Shown: piece after piece, positions 1 to 7,941 of the stretch | How positions within the stretch are numbered: the first letter of the stretch is position 1 | Layout of the letters: the number at the start of each line of letters is the position of its first letter | DNA from: Cetobacterium sp. 2A | GTDB lineage: Bacteria > Fusobacteriota > Fusobacteriia > Fusobacteriales > Fusobacteriaceae | Direction: 5' to 3' | DNA length: 64,000 bases | Assembly (NCBI RefSeq): GCF_014250685.1 | Contig: NZ_JACFAJ010000001.1 | Location: 1-64,000, forward strand | Program-made: the position numbers and the translations under genes | Notes under the pieces: model-generated | Databases searched by the model: none | The model's input: the letters and a program-made list of their open reading frames with translations, nothing else | Told to the model about the DNA's origin: nothing

Positions 1-343
1 CAAAACCTTCTGACATAGAATTTAATATAACTAAATCTGGTTCAAACGATAAAACTTGTTCTACCGATGGTTTCATGATTGTTCCAGCTTTTGGTAAATT
101 TTTAGTTTTTTCAACTGGCCAAATTGGACTTTTTGCAGTATCTGCTATAGCTACGATACTTTTTTCCCCTTCTATTAGGTAAAAGGATTCTACAACAGCT
201 GGATCTAATACCAATATTTTTTCATATTTTTTATTCTGTACAACATTTCCACTCTTATCCACTATCTTATTCCCATCTATCTTTAGAGAATAAGTAGGAG
301 CATAAAGCATCAAACTCATTAATACCGCTATTGTTTTTTTCAT
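1..343 (-). CDS. hmuT: Heme/iron ABC transporter substrate-binding protein (N-terminal part)
   Basis: Cut by the left window edge; about 114 residues are visible. The ATG at 343 follows a GGGGGAG ribosome site. The product opens with a signal peptide (MKKTIAVLMSLMLYAPTYS) and continues with the lobe-1 pattern of FecB/BtuF/HmuT-type periplasmic binding proteins: KILVLDPAVVESFYLIEG, then PSVEQVLSFEPDLVI. It would deliver heme or a chelated iron compound to the permease and ATPase encoded just upstream in the same leftward operon; the gap to the ATPase gene is 9 bp. Heme as ligand is inferred from the neighbouring HutW gene. Other siderophore or cobalamin ligands cannot be excluded from this fragment. 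Confidence 0.85.
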   Translation of the reverse strand, partial: MKKTIAVLMSLMLYAPTYSLKIDGNKIVDKSGNVVQNKKYEKILVLDPAVVESFYLIEGEKSIVAIADTAKSPIWPVEKTKNLPKAGTIMKPSVEQVLSFEPDLVILNSMSEGF

Positions 344-352
344 ATTCTCCCC

Positions 353-1126
353 CTATATTAAAGGTATCACATGCGGATTACCTTTATCATCTTTTATTAT
401 TTTTGACTTAAGATTATAAACTTCTTTAAGATTTTCTTCCGTTAAAACATCTTTTGGAGCTCCTTGATAAACTACTTTTCCTTCTTTCATCATAATTAAT
501 TCATCACAAAACATAGAAGCTAAATTCAAATCATGAAGAACTATAACACTTGTTAACTTTTTTTCTTCAACTAAATTTTTTACTCTATTTAAAAGTTCTA
601 CTGCATGATTTAAATCAAGGGCTGATGTAGGCTCATCAAGTAATAAAATTTGTGGTTCTTGAGTCAAAGCTCTTGCCAAAAGAACTCTTTGGAACTCTCC
701 TCCTGATAAACTAAGAGCAATCCTATCTTTAAATTTTTCAAGACCTAAAAACTCTAGATTAGTTTTAGCAAAATCTTTATCGTACTTCGAATATCCTTCC
801 CAAGTTGATTTTAAGTGAGGTAATCTTCCCATTAAAACAAAATCTTCTACAGACATTGTAGCCATCAAATTTGACTTTTGAGGAACTAAAGATATTAACT
901 TTGCAATCTCTTTTCTATCTAATTTAGACTGAAGCAAATCACTAAAAACAATTTTACCTTCATCTGGAGTAAGATACCCTAAAATATTTTTTAAAAATGT
1001 AGATTTTCCACAACCATTAGGTCCTAAAATTCCAACCATTTTCCCTTTTTTTATTTCAATATCTATTCCCTTTAGAATCTGTCTATCTCTATATGAAAAC
1101 ATTAAATTTTCTATCTTTATATCCAT
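353..1126 (-). CDS. hmuV: Heme/iron ABC transporter ATP-binding protein
   Basis: 257-residue ATPase of the FecE/HmuV/BtuD type. Visible motifs are Walker A GPNGCGKST near residue 35, the signature LSGGEFQRVLLARAL near residue 140, Walker B ILLLDEPTSALD near 160, and the switch histidine in VLHDLNLA. It powers the permease encoded immediately upstream: the ATG at 1126 overlaps the permease stop codon (TAATG), so translation is probably coupled. Length is normal for the family. It belongs to the leftward heme operon starting at exbB. Assignment to heme rather than siderophore import rests on context. Confidence 0.9.
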   Translation of the reverse strand: MDIKIENLMFSYRDRQILKGIDIEIKKGKMVGILGPNGCGKSTFLKNILGYLTPDEGKIVFSDLLQSKLDRKEIAKLISLVPQKSNLMATMSVEDFVLMGRLPHLKSTWEGYSKYDKDFAKTNLEFLGLEKFKDRIALSLSGGEFQRVLLARALTQEPQILLLDEPTSALDLNHAVELLNRVKNLVEEKKLTSVIVLHDLNLASMFCDELIMMKEGKVVYQGAPKDVLTEENLKEVYNLKSKIIKDDKGNPHVIPLI

Positions 1127-2094
1127 TATTTCCCTCCCTTTCCTTTAAAAGCTAAGTATAAGAAAAATGGAGCTCCAAAGAATGCAGTTACAACTCCAAT
1201 TGGAATTTCAACTGGAGCTAATACCAATCTACCAATGGTATCACATATCAAAAGAAAAAATCCTCCAGCCAATGCTGAATTTGGCAACAATTTAGAATTT
1301 GATGGTCCTGTTATCATTCTTATTGAATGAGGAATTATAAGCCCTACAAAACCGATCATTCCTGAAAATGCCACTGAAAATGCCACTACAAAAGAGGATA
1401 CAACCAATACTTTTTTCTTTAAACTTTGTACATCTACACCCAATGAGTGAGCCTCCTCATCACCAGATAAAAGAGCATCTAACTGAGTTCTTTGTAAGAA
1501 GAAAAATACTAATGACAATATAAGAGGAACAATTAAAATTCCAACCTTTATCCAAGTAGCTCCACCTAGATATCCCATTAACCACATTGTTATTTTAAAA
1601 GACTCTTCTCCTATCAGATACATAGCAAAAGATGTAAAAGCACCAATGAATGATGACACCGCTATCCCTACTATCAATAAAGTCGTTATGTCAACTTTTC
1701 CGCCCTTATTTGAAAGTTTAAATATTATAAATGTACTTATTAGACAAGATATAAATGCTAATACCCCATACATAATATCAGGAAGCTGTAATACATAGGC
1801 TACTACTGCCCCAAATGTCGCTGAAGCGGCTATTCCTATTATATAAGGATCTGCTAATGGATTTTGGAAAACTGCCTGTACTACAACTCCACTCGAAGAA
1901 AGCATCATTCCAATTAGTATTGCCATAAATATTCTAGGTAAACGTATATCATATATTATTGTTTTTATGTAATCTGGGGCATCTGTCATTGAAAATAATT
2001 GTTCTAATGGAATGGGTACACTACCCATTCCAACAGAAAATATTCCTGTCATTATTATTCCCAGAATCAATATCAATGGTAAATATTTTTTCAT
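1126..2094 (-). CDS. hmuU: Heme/iron ABC transporter permease (FecCD family)
   Basis: 322-residue inner-membrane permease of the FecCD/BtuC/HmuU family with about nine to ten hydrophobic segments. Family landmarks are DIRLPRIFMAILIGMMLSSSG in the N-terminal third, NPLADPYIIGI, and GFVGLIIPHSIRMITGPSN near residue 250, the loop that contacts the ATPase. It forms the transmembrane channel of the importer with the following ATPase and binding protein. The start lies 26 bp after the receptor stop and is preceded by AAGGAGAA. Nothing unusual is seen in length or sequence. Confidence 0.9.
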   Translation of the reverse strand: MKKYLPLILILGIIMTGIFSVGMGSVPIPLEQLFSMTDAPDYIKTIIYDIRLPRIFMAILIGMMLSSSGVVVQAVFQNPLADPYIIGIAASATFGAVVAYVLQLPDIMYGVLAFISCLISTFIIFKLSNKGGKVDITTLLIVGIAVSSFIGAFTSFAMYLIGEESFKITMWLMGYLGGATWIKVGILIVPLILSLVFFFLQRTQLDALLSGDEEAHSLGVDVQSLKKKVLVVSSFVVAFSVAFSGMIGFVGLIIPHSIRMITGPSNSKLLPNSALAGGFFLLICDTIGRLVLAPVEIPIGVVTAFFGAPFFLYLAFKGKGGK

Positions 2095-2120
2095 GTTAAT
2101 TCTTCTCCTTAATACTTTAA

Positions 2121-4166
2121 CTAGAAGTTATATTTAAATCCTGTATATAAACTTCTTTCTGCTGCTGGATTAAACTCATTCCCATCCGCACTAATTGAAT
2201 CATAATATTTTTCATTGAAAATATTATTTATTCCAGCATATACTCTCAATGTTTGTATTGGATTATAATTAACTGTTAAATTAGTTACAACATTTTCATT
2301 TTGTTTACCACTTTCATTTTTATTATTTAAGTAATATGATGATGAGTATATGGTATCTAGTATCAAATTAATTTTAGAGTTCAGTTCATAGTCGAATGCT
2401 ATATTAAATCTATTATTTGGTACATTTGCTATTTCATTTCCTTCTATACTTTTATCGGAATCTTTTAAAATATCAGTTTTTATTAATGCATATCCCTCTT
2501 TTATTGTTAATTTCCCAAAATATTGTTCTGCATTAAGTTCCAAACCATATCTTTGAGTTTTTCCGATATTATAATTTTTAAAGTTCATTCCAGTAAAGTT
2601 ATCTGTTGTTATTTCATCTTTTGTTTCTGTTAGATAAATTGCTCCACTTATAAAACTACCTAAGAAATAATCTTTGAATCCAGTTTCATATGTTAGATAT
2701 GTTTCTGATTCTAAATCATTTTCAATATATGCTCCATCTATTTTATCCACAAGTTGAGCTGGAGCTGGAGATGTGAATCCTTTTTCAGCCTTTATATATA
2801 CATTTCCAGTGTCTGAATATAAATAATTTCCTATTACCTCATAGGCCATATTTTCCATAGAACTATTTTTAGCTATATTTGTTTTTGAGGAAATTTGTCC
2901 TGTTGACAAAGATGATTTTGTATATCCTCTTTTTATATCATAATCTGCATACTCATATCTTATCCCTTGGGTAAATTCAAACTTATTTAATTTATTTGTA
3001 TTTAAAACAAAAATACTATGAGTTTCTTTTGTTAAGTCGTTTTTATAAAGTTCTGAACTCATCATATTCATTACGCTGTTTCTAGTTAATGAATTATTTA
3101 TATAGTCATATCCTAAGATAACATTATTTTCATCCCCATAAGAAACTTTCAATTTAGGTTTAAATCCTATTTTTTTATCAGTAAAATTCATATTGTTTGT
3201 TTTAGCGATTAATTTTCCAGCAAAATCCACTCCATAATCGTTCGTATCTTCTATCTCTGTCTCTTGATAGAATGCTATTAAATCTAATGAAACCTTTTCA
3301 TTAATTTTATAGTCATATCTACCGTTTACTTCATTTTTTACAACATTATTTTCTAAAAGTTTATCATATTTAGTAAATAGCCCATTACTTTCAGGATTAT
3401 CTAATTGTGATTTTTTAAGTGCTCTTGGTGATGTTGCTTTATCTTCGTATCTTGAATATTTTAATGATATATTTTGATTTTCTGTTAGTTTGTATTTAAA
3501 TCCACTTTCAAAAAATTCAGAGTTAGATTCATCCCCATCTCTAAAACCTTTATAATCATTCTTTGTATAATTTAAATTTATCCCTAAATCTTTAACTGTT
3601 GTTCCATAAGAAACTTCTCCCTTTTTACCACCAAAACTATTTAATTCACTACTTATCGATGCTCCATTATAATTTGCTCCAGATTTAGTTATAATATTTA
3701 TTATTCCACCTCTAGTTCCATTTCCATATAAGATGGCTCCACCACCCGGTATTATTTCAATTTTTTCAATATTTTCAATTGGAACTGTATTAATAGGTGT
3801 TTTTGCATGGCTCGTATCTAGTAAATTTGCTCCAACTCCATCTATCAAAATTTGAACATTGGCGTTTGCTTTTACTCCTTGTCCTCTCATGTCAATGATT
3901 GGATTTTTTGGATCTCCTATAACATTTACACTGGGTACATCTTTTAAGGCTTCTGATACGGATTGGTAATTATTATCTTCGATATCTTTCGCCGTAATTA
4001 CTGTTACAGTATTTGCTATATTTCTTTGAGATGTTTCAAATCCCGTTGTAGATATCACACTTTCTTTTAACTTAACTCCCTTTTCTGATTCTTCATAAAA
4101 AAAATCTTCCGTTCCATAAGATAAGCTGGATAGTATTAAACTTGCTATCAGTATTTTTTTATTCAT
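2121..4166 (-). CDS. TonB-dependent outer-membrane receptor, probable heme/iron receptor
   Basis: 681-residue outer-membrane receptor. I place the start at the ATG at 4166 (MNKKILIASLILSSLSYG signal peptide) because GGGAG lies just upstream; an in-frame ATG at 4205 would add 13 basic residues in front of the signal peptide and overlap the hutW stop. A TonB-box-like ESVISTTG is followed by the plug domain (VTVITAKDI, then EKIEIIPGGGAILYGNGTRGG near residue 135) and a 22-strand-type barrel ending in GFKYNF with C-terminal Phe. It would use the TonB and ExbBD proteins encoded alongside. Ligand is inferred as heme from the operon; plug sequences alone do not separate heme from siderophore receptors. 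Confidence 0.88.
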   Translation of the reverse strand: MNKKILIASLILSSLSYGTEDFFYEESEKGVKLKESVISTTGFETSQRNIANTVTVITAKDIEDNNYQSVSEALKDVPSVNVIGDPKNPIIDMRGQGVKANANVQILIDGVGANLLDTSHAKTPINTVPIENIEKIEIIPGGGAILYGNGTRGGIINIITKSGANYNGASISSELNSFGGKKGEVSYGTTVKDLGINLNYTKNDYKGFRDGDESNSEFFESGFKYKLTENQNISLKYSRYEDKATSPRALKKSQLDNPESNGLFTKYDKLLENNVVKNEVNGRYDYKINEKVSLDLIAFYQETEIEDTNDYGVDFAGKLIAKTNNMNFTDKKIGFKPKLKVSYGDENNVILGYDYINNSLTRNSVMNMMSSELYKNDLTKETHSIFVLNTNKLNKFEFTQGIRYEYADYDIKRGYTKSSLSTGQISSKTNIAKNSSMENMAYEVIGNYLYSDTGNVYIKAEKGFTSPAPAQLVDKIDGAYIENDLESETYLTYETGFKDYFLGSFISGAIYLTETKDEITTDNFTGMNFKNYNIGKTQRYGLELNAEQYFGKLTIKEGYALIKTDILKDSDKSIEGNEIANVPNNRFNIAFDYELNSKINLILDTIYSSSYYLNNKNESGKQNENVVTNLTVNYNPIQTLRVYAGINNIFNEKYYDSISADGNEFNPAAERSLYTGFKYNF

Positions 4167-4188
4167 TTTCTTAACTCTCCCATTCTTT

Positions 4189-5457
4189 TTATAATGTCTC
4201 TTCAATCAATCTAACTAAAATATCTCTAGATATATTATTTCCCCAGAATAAACCATCTTTAGTTAGAGTATAATTATCTGCTGTTTCATTTATTAATTTT
4301 TTTTCTTTAAATTCACCAATTATAGATGTAAATATTTCTTTTTCTCTTTTTTCTAACATTGGATATAAAATATTTTTTTCCACTACCGGGAATTGAAATA
4401 ACCCTGAAATTTTATCTAATCTTAATTGATACTCACTTTTTTCAACAAACATACTTATCTCTTTTTTCATTCTAAAAACAGTTATATTATCAATATTTCC
4501 ACCTGCTCCGACTCCGATAGGAAAAGTATCTCCACCAAAACTTCTGGTTTTTATATATTTATATTTATCTCTTCCCTTTTTAGCTATTTTAGTTAATTCT
4601 AAGATATAATATTCTTCACCTTTAGTTAGTTCATCAACAAAAGCATCGTGTAATTTTTTTTCTATTCTCAAACTCTCATTTAATTTTACTTTCTCATCTT
4701 TTATATCTTTAGATAAGGTTGATCCGTCATGAACCATTAAAGAATAAAAACTAGAACTTCCTAAATCTAAATCTTTTATTGTCTTTGCATCCATTATTAC
4801 ATCTTCTACCGATTGCTCTGGATAGTTATAAATAATATCAACACAAACTTCCCCTTTGAACTTTCTCTTTAAATCTAGTAATTTTTGAATCGTCTCTTCT
4901 CTATCAAAAGTTCTATTATAAAACTTTCTTCCCACTGTAGAAAAACTCTGGATTCCAATCGATAATCTATTCACACCATATTTTTGCATTATTTCTAATT
5001 TTCCATCTGTTAAATTATGTAGAGTTGTTTCAAATGTAAATTCATAATCATCTGCTAATTTCACATTCTCATTTAAAGCTTTTAAAATTTGTTCCAGTTG
5101 GTATTCCTTATAAACTGTTGGAGTTCCACCACCAAAATAAATAACATCTATAGGCTTTTCTTTAAAATACTTATATTGTCCATATTTTTTAAACTCGTCC
5201 GATATATATTCCGAATAGCTATCCAGACTGCCATTTAATTGTTCTCTATTTAAATTACAAAATGAGCAAATTTTATCACAATACGGAGTATGAACATATA
5301 TAGCTCTTGGAACATCTTTTGGGTCCTCATTTAATTTTTTTAAGAAATCATCCTCCTTTAATCTAACTGACGGATAATATTTTCCTACTAATGCACTCAC
5401 ATTATGATGGCTTTTATATCTTATTTCGAAAGGGTTTTGTATATTTTGTGTATTCAT
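4189..5457 (-). CDS. hutW: HutW/ChuW-type anaerobic heme-processing radical SAM enzyme
   Basis: 422-residue radical SAM protein of the HemN/HemW-like family. The SAM-cluster motif is CDKICSFC (Cys-X3-Cys-X2-Cys) near residue 60, preceded by AIYVHTPY and followed by the glycine-rich DVIYFGGGTPT. Members in heme-uptake operons (ChuW, HutW, HmuW) open the heme ring anaerobically, releasing iron and an anaerobilin-type tetrapyrrole; this is family knowledge applied here because the gene sits between exbD and the receptor gene in a heme-uptake operon. Coproporphyrinogen oxidase HemN and heme chaperone HemW are relatives, but this position and the HutX/HugZ homologues nearby favour HutW. Start ATG at 5457 follows GGAAGTGA. 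Confidence 0.87.
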   Translation of the reverse strand: MNTQNIQNPFEIRYKSHHNVSALVGKYYPSVRLKEDDFLKKLNEDPKDVPRAIYVHTPYCDKICSFCNLNREQLNGSLDSYSEYISDEFKKYGQYKYFKEKPIDVIYFGGGTPTVYKEYQLEQILKALNENVKLADDYEFTFETTLHNLTDGKLEIMQKYGVNRLSIGIQSFSTVGRKFYNRTFDREETIQKLLDLKRKFKGEVCVDIIYNYPEQSVEDVIMDAKTIKDLDLGSSSFYSLMVHDGSTLSKDIKDEKVKLNESLRIEKKLHDAFVDELTKGEEYYILELTKIAKKGRDKYKYIKTRSFGGDTFPIGVGAGGNIDNITVFRMKKEISMFVEKSEYQLRLDKISGLFQFPVVEKNILYPMLEKREKEIFTSIIGEFKEKKLINETADNYTLTKDGLFWGNNISRDILVRLIEETL

Positions 5458-5461
5458 CTTT

Positions 5462-5899
5462 TCACTTCCTTTTAGTTTCTATGTCTATTGATTCTGCTCC
5501 TGAGAGTTTAATATCAGATATAATATCTATAACTTCTCCATAATCTAGTTCTCTATCAGCCATTATAGCTACTCTTTTATTTTTTATTTTAGTTAATTCT
5601 AGTGCTAGTTTTTCTTTTAAATCTTCTTTATTCACATCTGTTATATTTGTTCCGCTATCTGTGGCTGTTTTTATTTTTAAAAGATTATCTTTTGTCATTA
5701 AAATAGAGACTTTTTCAGTTAATTCCTCAATCTTCTCAATTTGTGATTTTGGTAATTCTATCTTCACTCCTCCCATATCATCGAATGTTGTAGCTACCAT
5801 AAAAAATATCAGAAGAAGAAAAACTACATCTATCAGTGGAGTCAAGTCTGGAGATAGTTGTTTTCTTTGATAATTCATAAATCTTTTTGATCCAAACAT
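5462..5899 (-). CDS. exbD: ExbD, TonB energising complex
   Basis: 145-residue ExbD/TolR family protein with one N-terminal membrane segment (PDLTPLIDVVFLLLIFFMVATTF) holding the conserved Asp of the proton path (LIDVVFL), then a periplasmic domain. With ExbB it forms the inner-membrane proton-driven motor for TonB. The gene follows exbB by 8 bp and precedes hutW by 4 bp. Start ATG at 5899 has GGTGAGGG upstream. TolR is the alternative name for this fold, but tonB and a receptor gene are adjacent and no tolA or tolB is present. Confidence 0.92.
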   Translation of the reverse strand: MFGSKRFMNYQRKQLSPDLTPLIDVVFLLLIFFMVATTFDDMGGVKIELPKSQIEKIEELTEKVSILMTKDNLLKIKTATDSGTNITDVNKEDLKEKLALELTKIKNKRVAIMADRELDYGEVIDIISDIKLSGAESIDIETKRK

Positions 5900-5907
5900 T
5901 CCCTCAC

Positions 5908-6531
5908 CTACATCTTTCTTATTATATTTATAAACTCAACAACATTTTTTTCCATGTCTATCATAGCTTTCTCTATTTTTTTTTGATAAAAATTATAAAA
6001 TATTAATGATGGAACCGCTACTATTAATCCTGATGCAGTTGTCACTAAGGCCTGTGATATCCCAGAAGCTAGAACTGTTGGATCCCCGGCTCCATGTTGC
6101 GACATCGAAGTGAACGCTCCTATCATCCCAGTTACCGTTCCCAGAAGTCCAACTAATGGGGTTACGTTTGCGGCAATTGCTAAAATCCACATATTTTTTT
6201 CCAATTTAGGTAATTCTCTTAATGCACACTCCCTAGCTTTCTCTTCTAGGTAATCATAAGTACAGCAATTCATTTTTTCTGAACTGTATTCCATTAATAT
6301 CGTTTTCATAACTTTAGATGATGTATTTTTAAAACAATCACAAACTTCGATAGCCTTCACTTTTTCTCCATTTTTAACAAATTTTTCCAAATGATTTATC
6401 AAAATTTCTCCATTGTGTTTTTCATTTTTATAAAAATAATAACCTCTCTCCAAAACTACACTTAAACCTGCTATAGATAATAAAATTATCACTACCATAA
6501 GTGGTCCGCCATCTCTTAAAAAATCTAACAT
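5908..6531 (-). CDS. exbB: ExbB, TonB energising complex
   Basis: 207-residue MotA/TolQ/ExbB family protein with three membrane segments: residues about 10-27, then LEKNMWILAIAANVTPLVGLLGTVTGMIGAF near 110-140, and GISQALVTTASGLIVAVPSLIFYNFY near 155-180, the last two being the family signature. It is the first gene of the leftward heme operon. A promoter at 6596-6624 on this strand, with a palindromic operator-like site between it and the gene, indicates iron or heme control. Start ATG at 6531 follows GGGGTGA. Confidence 0.93.
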   Translation of the reverse strand: MLDFLRDGGPLMVVIILLSIAGLSVVLERGYYFYKNEKHNGEILINHLEKFVKNGEKVKAIEVCDCFKNTSSKVMKTILMEYSSEKMNCCTYDYLEEKARECALRELPKLEKNMWILAIAANVTPLVGLLGTVTGMIGAFTSMSQHGAGDPTVLASGISQALVTTASGLIVAVPSLIFYNFYQKKIEKAMIDMEKNVVEFINIIRKM

Positions 6532-6563
6532 TTATTTCACCCCTTAAATTTAAATACAAATAT

Positions 6564-6583
6564 AAATAGTTTGATTATCAAAT
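6564..6583. promoter_or_regulatory. Fur-like operator candidate, copy 1
   Basis: The site contains a perfect palindrome TTTGAT-T-ATCAAA (6570-6582) within the longer word AAATAGTTTGAT. It sits directly downstream of the exbB promoter, where a bound repressor would block initiation or elongation. The same word recurs at 6654 and at 16439. The Fur family reading is inference from function of the flanking genes. Confidence 0.6.
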
Positions 6584-6595
6584 CTTTTCTTTGTC

Positions 6596-6624
6596 AGTAT
6601 AATATTTTTATTACGATTCGTCAA
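6596..6624 (-). promoter_or_regulatory. Promoter of the exbB heme-uptake operon
   Basis: On the minus strand, -35 TTGACG (6619-6624) and -10 TATACT (6596-6601) are separated by exactly 17 bp. The predicted start of transcription lies near 6589, about 60 nt before exbB. The operator-like palindrome at 6564-6583 then falls at the start of the transcript. Confidence 0.7.
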
Positions 6625-6653
6625 TATATTTCTAAATAAAATTATTTGAATTA

Positions 6654-6672
6654 AAATAGTTTGATTATTAAA
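6654..6672. promoter_or_regulatory. Fur-like operator candidate, copy 2
   Basis: AAATAGTTTGATTATTAAA shares AAATAGTTTGATTAT with the copy at 6564. It overlaps the -35 box of the tonB promoter (6661-6666), the expected location for a repressor site. Confidence 0.6.
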
Positions 6673-6689
6673 GTAATTTTTGTTATAAT
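6661..6689 (+). promoter_or_regulatory. Promoter of the tonB operon
   Basis: -35 TTGATT (6661-6666) and -10 TATAAT (6684-6689) with a 17-bp spacer, about 40 nt upstream of the tonB start codon. The -35 box lies within the operator-like site at 6654-6672. Confidence 0.7.
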
Positions 6690-6731
6690 AATTTTCTAAA
6701 ATAAAAATTATATTTAGATTAGGAGGGTCTT

Positions 6732-7397
6732 ATGAAATTTATTATCTTTTCTCTTTTTTTACATGCCTTTATTTTCATTTTTGATTATACATTTGATAGA
6801 AATCCAAAATTTCAAATTGATGAATCAGGTACAAATTTAACCATTGATAAGGTTTCTATGAATTTTTCTTATCAAAATCAAGAAGTTGCTCCAAAAGTGG
6901 AAGAAGTGATAACAGAAAGTGTAGAAAAATCTATAGAACAAGAAATTGTAAAAGATAAAATTGTAAAAGAAGAAAAAAAAACTGATTATAGTAAACAAAT
7001 TCAAAATAAAGACAATAAAAATAAAGACAATAAAAATTCTAAAAATGAGACAAAAGAACTAAATTCAGATTTTATTGAACTCTCAAAAGGTATTTATGCT
7101 GCTAAAAACCAAGGTGTTAAAGGCTTGAAATATTCATTTATAGCACAACCAGAACCTGAATATCCTTTAATGGCTAAAAGACTTTCATATTCAAAAGAAG
7201 TTTTTGTAAAAGTTCGTTTTTTAGTTGATTTTCAAGGAAATATAGAAGAAATTAAATTCTATGGTCAAAATGACAAATTAGGATTTCAAGAAGAAGTTAA
7301 AAAAGCTCTTTGCAATTGGAAATTAACTCCAATTACAGTAAACAATAAACCTATAAAATTATATTTTTATAAAGAATTTAAATTTAATAAAAAATAA
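6732..7397 (+). CDS. tonB: TonB energy-transducing protein
   Basis: 221 residues: an N-terminal membrane anchor (KFIIFSLFLHAFIFIF), a Glu/Lys/Asn-rich periplasmic linker in place of the usual proline-rich one, and a C-terminal TonB domain beginning at PEPEYPLMAKRLSYSKEVFVKV and ending in KEFKFN. It links the ExbBD motor to the outer-membrane receptor. The linker contains a perfect duplication of 15 bp (7004-7033) encoding KDNKN twice. First gene of the rightward operon that also carries a flavodoxin and a siroheme reductase; start follows AGGAGGG. Confidence 0.9.
   Translation: MKFIIFSLFLHAFIFIFDYTFDRNPKFQIDESGTNLTIDKVSMNFSYQNQEVAPKVEEVITESVEKSIEQEIVKDKIVKEEKKTDYSKQIQNKDNKNKDNKNSKNETKELNSDFIELSKGIYAAKNQGVKGLKYSFIAQPEPEYPLMAKRLSYSKEVFVKVRFLVDFQGNIEEIKFYGQNDKLGFQEEVKKALCNWKLTPITVNNKPIKLYFYKEFKFNKK
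7004..7033 (+). repeat. Perfect 2 x 15-bp tandem repeat in tonB linker
   Basis: The unit AAATAAAGACAATAA occurs twice head to tail without a mismatch. It is a multiple of three and so changes linker length without a frameshift. Confidence 0.9.
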
Positions 7398-7410
7398 AAC
7401 TGGAGGAAAA

Positions 7411-7887
7411 ATGAAATCTATCATTTTATATTCATCAAATACTGGAAATACAAAAAAAATTGCGGAGGCTATTCACACAACAATCCCAAACTCAGTCTTA
7501 GTAAACATTAAAGATAATAACGAAGTAAATTTAGAAGATTATGATTTTATTGTTGTAGGTGGGTGGATTGATAGAGCAACGCTTGATACTACTTCATTAA
7601 CTTTAGTTAAAAATATTAAAAACAAAAAAATTGGATATTTCTTTACTCTAGGAGCATCTCCAGATTCTGAACATGCCAAAAATTGCGTAGATAATATTGA
7701 TAAGTTATTTTTAGAAAATAATAATTCAATTGTAAAAAGATACTTTTGCCAAGGAGCAATTGATCCAAAATTAACAGCTATAATGTCATCTTCTCCGGAA
7801 AGAAAAAAAAGATGGGAAATTGCAGCCTCTCATCCAGATGAAAATGACTTATTTATGGCAATTCAAACTTTTAGTAATTTGATTTAA
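7411..7887 (+). CDS. Flavodoxin-family protein, possibly HmuF-like
   Basis: 158-residue single-domain flavodoxin. The FMN phosphate loop is SSNTGNTKKIAEAI near residue 10, and the flavin-stacking loop is around VVGGWIDRATLD near residue 50. The gene lies 13 bp after tonB in a rightward operon divergent from the heme-uptake operon. In Fusobacterium nucleatum a flavodoxin-superfamily protein (HmuF) binds heme and reduces the anaerobilin product of the radical SAM enzyme; this gene is a candidate for that role by context, but I cannot confirm orthology. The other option is a general low-potential electron carrier, for example for the reductase encoded next. Start follows GGAGGA. Confidence 0.75.
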   Translation: MKSIILYSSNTGNTKKIAEAIHTTIPNSVLVNIKDNNEVNLEDYDFIVVGGWIDRATLDTTSLTLVKNIKNKKIGYFFTLGASPDSEHAKNCVDNIDKLFLENNNSIVKRYFCQGAIDPKLTAIMSSSPERKKRWEIAASHPDENDLFMAIQTFSNLI

Positions 7888-7941
7888 AAAATTTGAAGGA
7901 TTTAAAGAAAAGTTCTCGAAAAGACTCTCGAGGTGATTTAA

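Noticed and set aside
2121-4205. Longer start for the TonB-dependent receptor at 4205
   Set aside because: It would put a basic 13-residue tail before the signal peptide and overlap hutW; the ATG at 4166 has GGGAG upstream.
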